NCBI GenBank assembly: GCA_019635285.1
Contig: JAHBZS010000006.1
Location: forward strand, 62,001 to 126,000
Length of the DNA stretch: 64,000 nucleotides
Reading direction: 5' to 3'
From: Rubrivivax sp.
GTDB lineage: Bacteria > Pseudomonadota > Gammaproteobacteria > Burkholderiales > Burkholderiaceae_C
Shown in pieces: positions 35,907 through 43,210 of this stretch (position 1 is the first letter of the stretch; each line of letters begins with the position of its first letter). The notes below the pieces were generated by a model. That model saw only the letters and a list, made by a program, of their open reading frames with translations, did no database searches and was not told where the DNA came from. The position numbers and the translations under genes were made by a program.

Positions 35907-36266
35907 TCAGGCTGAGAAGTCCTCGGGCCGCAGCACGATCGGCTGGCCGTGCGGCGTGCGGTCGGCGGCGTGGTCCCAGGCCTCGCGCAAGCGCGCCAGC
36001 TCGGCGGCCGAGGCCACGCCCTTGGCGGCGACCAGGGCTTCCAGCGCGGCCAGCCAATGCCGGTAGTAGGTGTCGCCCAGGTCGCGGTCGCCGGCCACCT
36101 GCGCGGCGCTGATCTGCGCCGCCAGCGCATCGGCCCACTCGGGCCAGGTGAACAGGCCGCGCTGGTGCAGTGCCAGCGTCATGGCGAAGGCCTGGGCCTG
36201 CCAGGGCTCGGCGAACACCGGTTCGCCGTCCAGCTGCGGCATGCCGGGTGTTGCAAGCAGCTTCAT
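35907..36266 (-). CDS. Nitrile hydratase accessory (activator) protein
   Basis: 119 aa, related to the N-terminal part of the NHase beta subunit and to P14K-type activators that help load cobalt: GEPVFAEPWQAQAFAMTLALHQRGLFTWPEWADAL, then YYRHWLAALEALVAAKG. It overlaps the beta gene stop (ATGA), completing an alpha-beta-activator operon. Start ATG at 36266, with the Cys-free conserved TPGMPQLDGEPVF close to the N-terminus. Confidence 0.88.
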   Translation of the reverse strand: MKLLATPGMPQLDGEPVFAEPWQAQAFAMTLALHQRGLFTWPEWADALAAQISAAQVAGDRDLGDTYYRHWLAALEALVAAKGVASAAELARLREAWDHAADRTPHGQPIVLRPEDFSA

Positions 36267-36895
36267 GCGGCGGGCTCCAGGTAGCTCTCCCAGGCGTCCA
36301 GGCTGACGCTGCTGCCCGGCGTGGCGGCGTCGCCCCACAGCTCGGCCGCGTCGAAGGCCACCGCATAGAGCCACTGCGGTTGTTCGCCCAGCCCTTGCGC
36401 GTGGGCGTCGGCGAAGACATGCGCGCCGTGCAGCTGCTCGATCACGCCCACCCGTCCCATCGCGTAGCCCGGCAGGCGCGAGTGCCGATCCACGCGGTGC
36501 GCGCGGGTGCGCACGCGCTGGCCGACGGCGAAGCGCGGCGGGGCGCTGCTGTCGCGCAGTGTCGGCGCGCCTTTGGCCAGCACCACCGGCACGGCGTCGG
36601 CACGCAACACGCGCGGCAGCGGCGGCGCGTCGGGCTGCAGCAGGCCGCGCTCGTCCAGCAATCGCTGCAGCGCGTCGAACCAGATCTCGTAGTAGCTGAG
36701 CCGCGCATAGTCGGGCAGCGCTTCGCGCGCGGCGCGGCTCATGTCGAGGTTCCAGCTGCCGGTGGCGCCCATCGCCAGGGTCAGCGCCAGCAAGCGCGGC
36801 TCCCAGGCGGCATGGAACAGCTCGCCCTCGGGCTCGGGCAGGACGGGGTCGGTGTTCGGCAGGCCGCCGAGGTCGGCGTGGGTGACGTGGCTCAT
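36263..36895 (-). CDS. nthB: Nitrile hydratase subunit beta
   Basis: Structural subunit of the alpha-beta enzyme that hydrates nitriles to amides. 210 aa: [13 protein letters not shown] near the start, [38 protein letters not shown], then the SH3-like C-terminal barrel ([37 protein letters not shown] and the end [17 protein letters not shown]). Both ends overlap neighbours by ATGA, so the three genes are coupled. No amidase gene is nearby. Confidence 0.94.
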   Translation of the reverse strand: MSHVTHADLGGLPNTDPVLPEPEGELFHAAWEPRLLALTLAMGATGSWNLDMSRAAREALPDYARLSYYEIWFDALQRLLDERGLLQPDAPPLPRVLRADAVPVVLAKGAPTLRDSSAPPRFAVGQRVRTRAHRVDRHSRLPGYAMGRVGVIEQLHGAHVFADAHAQGLGEQPQWLYAVAFDAAELWGDAATPGSSVSLDAWESYLEPAA

Positions 36896-37518
36896 CTTGC
36901 GGGGGCCAGTGGCAGGCCGGTGCCGATCATCGAGTCGCGGGTCACCAGCGCCGCCAGCTGCTCTTCGCTGAGCCCGTCGCTGCCGGCCGGGCGCATCGGC
37001 AGCACCAGGTAGCGCACTTCGGCGGTGGAATCGACGACGCGGATCTGCGTGTCGTCGGGCAGCGTGACGCCGAAATCGGCGAGCACGCCGCGCGGGTCCT
37101 TGACCGCGCGCGAGCGGTAGGGCGCGCTCTTGTACCAGGTGGGCGGCAGCCCGAGCACGGGCCACGGATAGCAGCTGCACAGCGTGCACACCACCATGTG
37201 GTGGCGCTGCGGCGTGTTGGCCAGCACCACCATGTGCTCGCCCTGGCGGCCGGTGTAGCCCAGCGAGGCGATGGCCGCGGTGGCGTCGCGCAGCAGCCAG
37301 TCGCGGTAGGTCGGGTCCACCCAGGCCTTCGCCACCACGCGCGCGCCATTGCGCGGGCCGATCTTCGTCTGGTAGGTGTCGATCAGTGCATCGAGTGCCG
37401 CGGGGTCGACGTAGCCCTTTTGCGTGAGCACGCTTTCCAGCGCACGCACGCGCAAGTCCATCTCACCCAGCTCGCTGTGGTCGTGGTGCTCTTGCGGGTG
37501 ATGGTGCGCGTGGCTCAT
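36892..37518 (-). CDS. nthA: Nitrile hydratase subunit alpha, cobalt type
   Basis: Catalytic subunit, 208 aa. The metal claw reads C111-T-L-C114-S-C116 ([11 protein letters not shown]); Thr after the first Cys is the mark of cobalt-type enzymes (iron types have Ser). The His-rich start [14 protein letters not shown] may gather metal. The ATG at 37518 lies 31 bp from the divergent patatin-like gene. Upstream of it is no recognisable regulator or nitrile-pathway gene. Substrate could be an aliphatic nitrile or a physiological aldoxime-derived nitrile (inference). Confidence 0.95.
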   Translation of the reverse strand: MSHAHHHPQEHHDHSELGEMDLRVRALESVLTQKGYVDPAALDALIDTYQTKIGPRNGARVVAKAWVDPTYRDWLLRDATAAIASLGYTGRQGEHMVVLANTPQRHHMVVCTLCSCYPWPVLGLPPTWYKSAPYRSRAVKDPRGVLADFGVTLPDDTQIRVVDSTAEVRYLVLPMRPAGSDGLSEEQLAALVTRDSMIGTGLPLAPAR

Positions 37519-37549
37519 CGCCGCATCGTAGCGCTTACAGTCCTGCGCC

Positions 37550-38623
37550 ATGAAGGCCCTGCAGATCCACGCCGGCGCGTCCGCCTTGAAGCACCTGCGC
37601 GAGCAGGGGCTGCGGCCGCAGGACGTGCGCATCGTCCCGGCCGCGGCCGGCGGCCCGAAGGGGCTGATCCTGAACCCGCTGGACCGCTTCGTCTTCGGCG
37701 ACTGGCTGGCCGGCAGCCGGCACAGCGTGCATCTGCTGGGCGCGTCCATCGGCGCCTGGCGCATGGCCACCGCCTGCCTGGCCGACCCGGCGCGGCAGTT
37801 TGCGCAGATGGCCGAGGACTACATCGCCCAGGACTACGAGCACGCGCCGGGCAAGCCGCCGGCGCCCAGCCACGTCAGCGCGGTCTTCGGTGCCAAGCTG
37901 CACGAGCGCTTCGGAGGCCGGCAGGCCGAGGTGCTGGACCACCCACGCTACCGCCTGCATGTCTTCACCAGCCGCGGGCGCCATCTGCTGCATCGGCAGG
38001 GGCGCTGGCGCACGCCATTGGGTTACACCGGTGCCTTCCTGGCCAACACGGTCAGCCGCAAGGCCATGGGCGGCTGGCTCGAGCGCGTGGTCTTCTCCGA
38101 TGTGCGCGAGGCGCTGCCGCTGCCGCTGCACGACTACCGCAGCTGCCAGGTGCCGCTGAACGCGCAGAACCTGCAGCCCAGCATCCTGGCGAGTTGCTCG
38201 ATCCCGTTCTGGCTGGACGCCGTGCACGACATCCACGGCGCGCCCGCCGGCGCCTACTGGGACGGCGGCATCACCGACTACCACCTGCACCTCAACTACG
38301 GCGCCATGCACGACGGCCTGGTGCTGTATCCGCACTTCCAGAAGACGGTGATCCCGGGCTGGCTGGACAAGGCGCTGAAGCACCGCCATCGGGCGAGCGC
38401 GCACCTGGACAACGTGGTTCTGCTGTCGCCGCGCGCCGAATGGATCGCCACCTTGCCCAACGCCAAGCTGCCGGACCGCGGCGACTTCAAGGCCTACGGT
38501 GACGATCTGCAGGCGCGCGCGGCGACCTGGCGCCGCGCGGTTGCCGAAAGCCAGCGCCTGGCGGACGAATTCGCGCAAGCGGTGGCCTCAGGCCGGCCCA
38601 TCGAGGCGCTGCTACTGGCCTGA
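37550..38623 (+). CDS. Patatin-like phospholipase
   Basis: Lipid acyl hydrolase fold, 357 aa, with the catalytic dyad visible: nucleophile Ser66 in GASIG and Asp238 in WDGG. The N-terminal oxyanion loop reads AAAGGPKGL. No signal peptide is seen, so it is probably cytosolic and acts on phospholipid or storage granules. A TACAGT at 37536-37541 lies 8 bp before the ATG with no Shine-Dalgarno, so the mRNA may be leaderless. The thrS leader begins immediately after its stop. Confidence 0.88.
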   Translation: MKALQIHAGASALKHLREQGLRPQDVRIVPAAAGGPKGLILNPLDRFVFGDWLAGSRHSVHLLGASIGAWRMATACLADPARQFAQMAEDYIAQDYEHAPGKPPAPSHVSAVFGAKLHERFGGRQAEVLDHPRYRLHVFTSRGRHLLHRQGRWRTPLGYTGAFLANTVSRKAMGGWLERVVFSDVREALPLPLHDYRSCQVPLNAQNLQPSILASCSIPFWLDAVHDIHGAPAGAYWDGGITDYHLHLNYGAMHDGLVLYPHFQKTVIPGWLDKALKHRHRASAHLDNVVLLSPRAEWIATLPNAKLPDRGDFKAYGDDLQARAATWRRAVAESQRLADEFAQAVASGRPIEALLLA

Positions 38624-38626
38624 GAC

Positions 38627-38632
38627 TACAAT
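38627..38632 (+). promoter_or_regulatory. -10 box for the thrS leader transcript
   Basis: TACAAT just after the patatin-like gene stop. It would start transcription near 38639, giving an RNA leader of about 165 nt before thrS. A clear -35 is not evident. Confidence 0.5.
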
Positions 38633-38669
38633 CGGCGCCATTGCAACGAACAAGGACGGGAAAGGCAGC

Positions 38670-38714
38670 ATGGTTATGACACCGCGAACTAAGGGCTTCG
38701 TCACCGAAACCTGA
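38670..38714 (+). CDS. Threonine-rich leader peptide of thrS
   Basis: A 14-codon frame, [14 protein letters not shown], with four Thr codons (ACA, ACT, ACC, ACC), ending TGA. GGAAAGG lies a few bases before its ATG. It precedes an intrinsic-terminator hairpin (38759-38788) and the thrS start. The arrangement (leader peptide rich in the cognate amino acid, alternative RNA pairings, terminator, cognate gene) is that of classical ribosome-mediated attenuation, though I know of no published thrS example of this kind in this group. Confidence 0.65.
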   Translation: MVMTPRTKGFVTET

Positions 38715-38788
38715 TCGGCCGCGTCGTCACGCCTGCAGACATTTCACTGTCACGAGAGAGCGCGGTCCGGTACCGCGCTTTTTCTTTT
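38694..38788 (+). promoter_or_regulatory. Candidate thrS transcription attenuator
   Basis: Three mutually exclusive structures can be drawn. A pause hairpin lies in the leader frame (GGCTTCG 38694-38700 with CGAAACC 38705-38711, one mismatch). An antiterminator pairs CGGCCGCG (38716-38723) with CGCGGTCCG (38761-38769), eight pairs and one bulged U. A terminator AGCGCGGT-CCGGT-ACCGCGCT is followed by TTTTTCTTTT. Low Thr-tRNA would stall the ribosome on the leader and favour read-through into thrS. Confidence 0.6.
38759..38788 (+). terminator. Intrinsic terminator in the thrS leader
   Basis: Stem AGCGCGGT (38759-38766) / ACCGCGCT (38772-38779) with a CCGGT loop and a T-rich run TTTTTCTTTT. It lies 15 bp before the thrS start codon, so unregulated termination would block thrS. 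Confidence 0.85.
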
Positions 38789-38803
38789 CCGGAGTTGAAT
38801 CAG

Positions 38804-40711
38804 ATGATCGCGATCACGCTGCCCGATGGGGCCCAACGCGAGTTTCCCGGGCCGGTGACGGTGGCCGAAGTGGCCGCGTCCATCGGCCCCGGGCTGGCGA
38901 AGTCGGCGCTGGCCGGCAAGCTGGGCGACAAGGTCGTCGACCTGAGCCACCGCATCGACCACGACACGTCGCTGGCCATCGTCACGGACAAGAGCCCCGA
39001 CGGCCTGGAGGTGCTGCGGCATTCGACGGCGCACCTGCTGGCCTATGCGGTGAAGGAGCTGTTCCCCGACGCGCAGGTGACCATCGGCCCGGTCATCGAG
39101 AACGGCTTCTACTACGACTTCTCGTACAAGCGGCCCTTCACGCCCGAGGACCTGGCAGCCATCGAGCAGCGCATGGCCGAACTGGCGAAGAAGGACGAAC
39201 CGGTGGTGCGCCGCGTGCTGCCGCGCGACGAGGCGGTGGCCTACTTCAAGTCCATCGGCGAGCTGTACAAGGCCGAGATCATCGCCGGCATCCCGACCAA
39301 CGAAGACGTGTCGCTGTACCGCGAAGGCGGCTTCGAAGACCTGTGCCGCGGCCCGCACGTGCCGAGCACGGGCAAGCTCAAGCACTTCAAGCTGATGAAG
39401 GTGGCCGGCGCCTACTGGCGCGGCGACCATCGCAACGAGATGCTGCAGCGCATCTACGGCACGGCCTGGGCGACCAAGGACGAGCTGCAGCAATACCTGC
39501 ACATGCTGGAGGAAGCCGAGAAGCGCGACCACCGCAAACTGGGCCGCGAGCTCGACCTGTTCCACATGGACGAGGCGGCGCCCGGGCTGGTCTTCTGGCA
39601 TCCCAAGGGCTGGACCATCTGGCAGCAGGTCGAGCAGTACATGCGCGCCGTCTACCGCGACAACGGCTACCAGGAAGTGAAGGGGCCGCAGATCCTGGAC
39701 AAGAGCCTGTGGGAGAAGACGGGGCACTGGCAGAACTACCGCGAGAACATGTTCACGACGGAGTCGGAGAAGCGCGACTACGCGCTCAAGCCGATGAACT
39801 GCCCGGGCCACGTGCTGATCTTCAAGCAGGGCATCAAGAGCTACCGCGACCTGCCGCTGCGCTATGGTGAGTTCGGCCAGTGCCACCGCAACGAACCCAG
39901 CGGCGCGCTGCACGGCATCATGCGCGTGCGTGGCTTCACGCAGGACGACGGCCACATCTTCTGCATGGAGGACCAGATCCTCGACGAGTGCATCGCCTAC
40001 ACGGCGCTGCTGCAGCGCGTCTACAAGGACTTCGGCTTCGAGCACATCATCTACAAGGTGGCGACGCGGCCGGAAAAACGCGTCGGCTCGGACGATCTCT
40101 GGGACAAGGCCGAGCACGCGCTGATGGAGTCGCTGCGGCGCTCCGGCGTGGAGTTCGAGGTCTCGCCCGGCGACGGCGCCTTCTACGGCCCGAAGATCGA
40201 ATACACGCTGAAGGACGCGATCGGCCGCCCCTGGCAGTGCGGCACGATGCAGGTCGACTTCAACACGGCGGAGCGCCTGGGCGGCGAATACGTGGCCGAG
40301 GATTCCAGCCGCCGCCACCCGGTGATGCTGCACCGCGCGATCGTCGGCAGCCTGGAGCGTTTCATCGGCATCCTCATCGAGCAGCATGCCGGCGCGCTGC
40401 CGGCTTGGCTGGCGCCGCTGCAGGTGGTCGTGGCCTCGATCAGCGAGCACACCGCCGACTATGCGGTGGATGTCGTGAAAGCGCTGCAAAAACAAGGGGT
40501 TAGAGCACAGGCCGATTTGCGGGCGGACAAGATTGGGTATAAAATACGCGAGCATTCGATGCAAAAGGTTCCGTACATCCTGGTCGTAGGCGACAAGGAA
40601 AAGGCAAACGGGGCCGTTTCGGTGCGCGCTCGGGGCAACCTGGATCTGGGGGTCATGGCGCTCGGCGACTTCGCTACGAAGCTCGCCGACGACATCCACC
40701 GCAAGGTCTGA
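38804..40711 (+). CDS. thrS: Threonyl-tRNA synthetase
   Basis: Charges tRNA-Thr; cytosolic class II synthetase. 635 aa. TGS domain at ~1-62 ([21 protein letters not shown]), editing domain with [11 protein letters not shown] (HxxxH) at ~65-225, catalytic domain with [11 protein letters not shown] (zinc Cys), [35 protein letters not shown] and [15 protein letters not shown], and an anticodon-binding domain at ~535-635. ATG at 38804, with GGAG nine bases upstream; a TTG three codons earlier is too close to that site. First gene of the thrS-infC-rpmI-rplT-pheST-ihfA block. Confidence 0.97.
   Translation: MIAITLPDGAQREFPGPVTVAEVAASIGPGLAKSALAGKLGDKVVDLSHRIDHDTSLAIVTDKSPDGLEVLRHSTAHLLAYAVKELFPDAQVTIGPVIENGFYYDFSYKRPFTPEDLAAIEQRMAELAKKDEPVVRRVLPRDEAVAYFKSIGELYKAEIIAGIPTNEDVSLYREGGFEDLCRGPHVPSTGKLKHFKLMKVAGAYWRGDHRNEMLQRIYGTAWATKDELQQYLHMLEEAEKRDHRKLGRELDLFHMDEAAPGLVFWHPKGWTIWQQVEQYMRAVYRDNGYQEVKGPQILDKSLWEKTGHWQNYRENMFTTESEKRDYALKPMNCPGHVLIFKQGIKSYRDLPLRYGEFGQCHRNEPSGALHGIMRVRGFTQDDGHIFCMEDQILDECIAYTALLQRVYKDFGFEHIIYKVATRPEKRVGSDDLWDKAEHALMESLRRSGVEFEVSPGDGAFYGPKIEYTLKDAIGRPWQCGTMQVDFNTAERLGGEYVAEDSSRRHPVMLHRAIVGSLERFIGILIEQHAGALPAWLAPLQVVVASISEHTADYAVDVVKALQKQGVRAQADLRADKIGYKIREHSMQKVPYILVVGDKEKANGAVSVRARGNLDLGVMALGDFATKLADDIHRKV
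40517..40545 (+). promoter_or_regulatory. Internal promoter in the 3' end of thrS
   Basis: TTGCGG (40517-40522) and TAAAAT (40540-40545), 17 bp apart, in an unusually AT-rich patch (GGGTATAAAATACGC) of an otherwise GC-rich gene. It is oriented toward infC. In E. coli, infC is likewise expressed from promoters inside thrS, which supports function. Confidence 0.5.
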
Positions 40712-40765
40712 AGCGCCGGCGCGCTCTTGTCTTTTGTACGGCCCTGAATGCCTGGGGGTCGTGAT

Positions 40766-40771
40766 AAGGGG
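40766..40771 (+). promoter_or_regulatory. Shine-Dalgarno deciding the AUC start of infC
   Basis: AAGGGG lies eight bases before ATC at 40780 and twenty before the next ATG at 40792. An in-frame TGA at 40774-40776 rules out any earlier start. Confidence 0.7.
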
Positions 40772-40779
40772 TCTGAACT

Positions 40780-41328
40780 ATCGCTACCTTCATGGACCGT
40801 CGCACTCCGAATGCGGAGCGCAAGCACAGGTTGAACCGGGAAATCATGGCGCCGCAGGTGCGCCTGAATGGCGTGGACAACGAGCCGCTGGGCATCGTCA
40901 GCCTCATGGAAGCGCTGCAGATGGCCGGCGACAAGGATGTCGATCTGGTCGAGATCGCCGCCACGGCCGATCCCCCGGTGTGCCGGTTGATGGACTACGG
41001 CAAGTTCAAGTACCAGGAGCAGAAGAAGGCCGCCGAAGCCAAGGCCAAGCAGAAGATCATCGAGATCAAGGAAGTCAAGTTCCGGCCCGGCACCGACGAA
41101 GGCGACTACGCGATCAAGATGCGCAACCTGCGCCGCTTCATCGCGGAGGACGGTGACAAGGGCAAGGTCACGTTGCGCTACCGCGGCCGCGAGATCACCC
41201 ACCAGGACATCGGCATGCGGCTGCTGGAGCGCATCCGCGACGAACTGGCCGACGTGTCGGTGGTGGAGCACATGCCCAAGCTGGAAGGGCGCCAGATGAT
41301 CATGGTGCTGGCGCCGAAGAGGAAGTAA
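40780..41328 (+). CDS. infC: Translation initiation factor IF-3 with a non-canonical AUC start
   Basis: Binds the 30S subunit, checks start codons and prevents subunit joining. 182 aa. N-domain with [19 protein letters not shown]; linker Lys/Ala-rich ([15 protein letters not shown]); C-domain [26 protein letters not shown] and ending [12 protein letters not shown]. The start was placed at ATC (40780) from the spacing to AAGGGG and an in-frame TGA just upstream; bacterial infC genes commonly use AUU/AUC so that IF-3 represses its own synthesis. The next in-frame ATG (40792) would remove four residues. Confidence 0.93.
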   Translation: MATFMDRRTPNAERKHRLNREIMAPQVRLNGVDNEPLGIVSLMEALQMAGDKDVDLVEIAATADPPVCRLMDYGKFKYQEQKKAAEAKAKQKIIEIKEVKFRPGTDEGDYAIKMRNLRRFIAEDGDKGKVTLRYRGREITHQDIGMRLLERIRDELADVSVVEHMPKLEGRQMIMVLAPKRK

Positions 41329-41337
41329 CGAGGGATT

Positions 41338-41424
41338 CACCGCGACAGGCTGGGTCGCCTGTGGCGGTGACAAGAAGCTGCTGCAGGCCAACAAGCACCG
41401 CATGTTTCATGCGGTCGCCTGCAG
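41338..41424 (+). promoter_or_regulatory. Structured rpmI leader: two strong hairpins (candidate L20 operator)
   Basis: Hairpin 1 (41338-41369): CACCGC-g-ACAGGC, loop TGGGTC, GCCTGT-g-GCGGTG. Hairpin 2 (41381-41424): outer CTGCAGGC/GCCTGCAG enclosing inner ACCGCATG-TTT-CATGCGGT. Neither has a T tract. They fill most of the 122 bp between infC and rpmI. In other bacteria L20 represses rpmI-rplT by binding mRNA structure here; this assignment is by analogy. Confidence 0.55.
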
Positions 41425-41450
41425 ACGGCAATATCGAAGAAGGAGCAGCA

Positions 41451-41654
41451 ATGCCCAAGATGAAGACCAAGAAGAGCGCGGCCAAGCGGTTCCGCGTGCG
41501 TCCGGGGGGCACCGTCAAGCGCGGTGCGGCGTTCAAGCGCCACATCCTCACCAAGAAGTCCACCACCCGCAAGCGCCACCTGCGTGGCGTCAAGGAGGTG
41601 CATGACACCAACATGGGCAGCATCGCCAAGATGATGCCTTTTGCTGGCCTTTGA
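41451..41654 (+). CDS. rpmI: 50S ribosomal protein L35
   Basis: 67 aa, very basic. [37 protein letters not shown] matches L35 closely. The Shine-Dalgarno GAAGGAG lies six bases before the ATG. The preceding intergenic region is strongly structured. rplT follows after 11 bp. Confidence 0.97.
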   Translation: MPKMKTKKSAAKRFRVRPGGTVKRGAAFKRHILTKKSTTRKRHLRGVKEVHDTNMGSIAKMMPFAGL

Positions 41655-41665
41655 GGGAGTAGGAC

Positions 41666-42022
41666 ATGCCTCGCGTCAAACGTGGAGTTACCGCACACGC
41701 CCGCCACAAGAAGATCCTGGCTCTGGCCAAGGGCTATCGCGGCCGTCGCAAGAACGTCTTCCGCATCGCCAAGCAGGCGGTGATGAAGGCCGGGCAATAT
41801 GCCTACCGCGACCGTCGTACCCGCAAGCGTGTGTTCCGCCAGCTCTGGATCGCCCGTATCAACGCCGCATCGCGCGAGCTCGGCGTCACCTACAGCAAGT
41901 TCATGGCCGGCCTGAAGAAGGCGCAGATCGACATCGACCGCAAGGTCCTCGCCGACCTGGCCGTCAACGACCCGGCTGCCTTTGGCAGCATCGTGGACAA
42001 GGTGAAGGCCCAACTCGGCTGA
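41666..42022 (+). CDS. rplT: 50S ribosomal protein L20
   Basis: 118 aa rRNA-binding protein needed early in 50S assembly. [51 protein letters not shown] and [14 protein letters not shown] are diagnostic. GGGAGTAGGA precedes the start. In relatives it also represses its own operon. It ends 27 bp before a good terminator, marking the end of the thrS-rplT transcript or a block before pheST. Confidence 0.97.
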   Translation: MPRVKRGVTAHARHKKILALAKGYRGRRKNVFRIAKQAVMKAGQYAYRDRRTRKRVFRQLWIARINAASRELGVTYSKFMAGLKKAQIDIDRKVLADLAVNDPAAFGSIVDKVKAQLG

Positions 42023-42048
42023 TGTCCGCAGCGGCTCGCTAGCATTCG

Positions 42049-42080
42049 ATGGCCGTCACGCAAGGGCGGCCATTTTTGTT
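42049..42080 (+). terminator. Intrinsic terminator after rplT
   Basis: ATGGCCG (42049-42055) pairs with CGGCCAT (42067-42073) around an 11-base loop; then TTTTGTTT. It separates the infC-rplT genes from pheS. No phenylalanine-rich leader frame was found beside it, so it is taken as a terminator and not an attenuator. Confidence 0.75.
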
Positions 42081-42157
42081 TGCGACCGCGGCGATACAGC
42101 GCTTCGCGACATGAAGTTCCCACGCGGGCGCCTGCGCCTGTGATTCCCTGGAAGGCC

Positions 42158-43201
42158 ATGAACGATCTGGACACACTGGTACGGGCGGCGCAGTCGGCCT
42201 TCGACGCCGCGCCGACGCCCGCCGAACTGGAGAACGCCAAGGCGCGCTACCTTGGCAAGGCCGGGCAACTGACGGACCTGATGAAAGGCCTGGGCGCGCT
42301 CAGCGTCGAGCAGAAGAAGACGCGCGGCGCGGCGATCAACCAGGCGAAGCAGCAGGTCGAAGCCCTGCTGCAGGCACGCCGCGACGCGCTGGCCGCCGGC
42401 GAGTTGCAGGCGCAGCTGCAGGCCGAGGCGCTGGACGTGACGCTGCCCGGGCGGCGGCGCGGCAGCGGCGGCTTGCATCCGGTGTCGCGCACGATGGCGC
42501 GCATCGAGGCCATCTTCGCGTCGATGGGCTTCGACGTGGCCGACGGGCCCGAGATCGAGACCGACTGGTACAGCTTCACCGCGCTGAACAACCCCGAGAA
42601 CCATCCGGCGCGTTCGATGCAGGACACCTTCTACGTCGACATGAAGGACGCCGAAGGCCGCTGGCTGAACCTGCGCCCGCACACAAGCCCGATGCAGGTG
42701 CGCTACGCGCAGGCCCACGCGCAGCGCCATGCCGGCGCCGCGGTGATGCCCGAGGTGCGTGTCATCGCGCCGGGGCGCACCTACCGCGTGGACAGCGACG
42801 CCACGCATTCGCCGATGTTCCACCAGTGCGAAGGCCTGTGGATCGGCGAGAACGTCAGCTTCAAGGACCTGAAGTTCGTCTTCAGCGACTTCCTGCGCCA
42901 GTTCTTCGAGACCGACGAGCTGCAGGTGCGCTTCCGCCCGTCGTTCTTCCCCTTCACCGAGCCCTCGGCCGAGATCGATATCGCCTTCGCCAGCGGGCCG
43001 CTGAAGGGCCGCTGGCTCGAAGTCGCCGGCTCCGGCCAGGTGCATCCGAACGTGGTGCGCAACTTCGGCCTGGACCCGGAGACGAACATCGGCTTCGCCT
43101 TCGGCATGGGCCCGGACCGGCTGACGATGTTGCGCTATGGCGTGAACGACCTGCGCCTGTTCTTCGATGGTGACCTGCGCTTCCTGTCGCAGTTCAAGTA
43201 G
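42158..43201 (+). CDS. pheS: Phenylalanyl-tRNA synthetase alpha subunit
   Basis: Catalytic subunit of the alpha2-beta2 enzyme, 347 aa. N-terminal coiled-coil (~1-85), then motif 1 region [19 protein letters not shown], motif 2 [20 protein letters not shown] and motif 3 [29 protein letters not shown] and the GSGQVHP segment line the active site. GGAAGG precedes the ATG. PheT follows after 9 bp. Confidence 0.97.
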   Translation: MNDLDTLVRAAQSAFDAAPTPAELENAKARYLGKAGQLTDLMKGLGALSVEQKKTRGAAINQAKQQVEALLQARRDALAAGELQAQLQAEALDVTLPGRRRGSGGLHPVSRTMARIEAIFASMGFDVADGPEIETDWYSFTALNNPENHPARSMQDTFYVDMKDAEGRWLNLRPHTSPMQVRYAQAHAQRHAGAAVMPEVRVIAPGRTYRVDSDATHSPMFHQCEGLWIGENVSFKDLKFVFSDFLRQFFETDELQVRFRPSFFPFTEPSAEIDIAFASGPLKGRWLEVAGSGQVHPNVVRNFGLDPETNIGFAFGMGPDRLTMLRYGVNDLRLFFDGDLRFLSQFK

Positions 43202-43210
43202 GGCTGTCGC

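Noticed and set aside
42111..42143. Small frame [10 protein letters not shown] before pheS as a pheM-like leader peptide
   Set aside because: It has a single Phe codon, no Shine-Dalgarno, and lies after the terminator, so it cannot drive phenylalanine attenuation.
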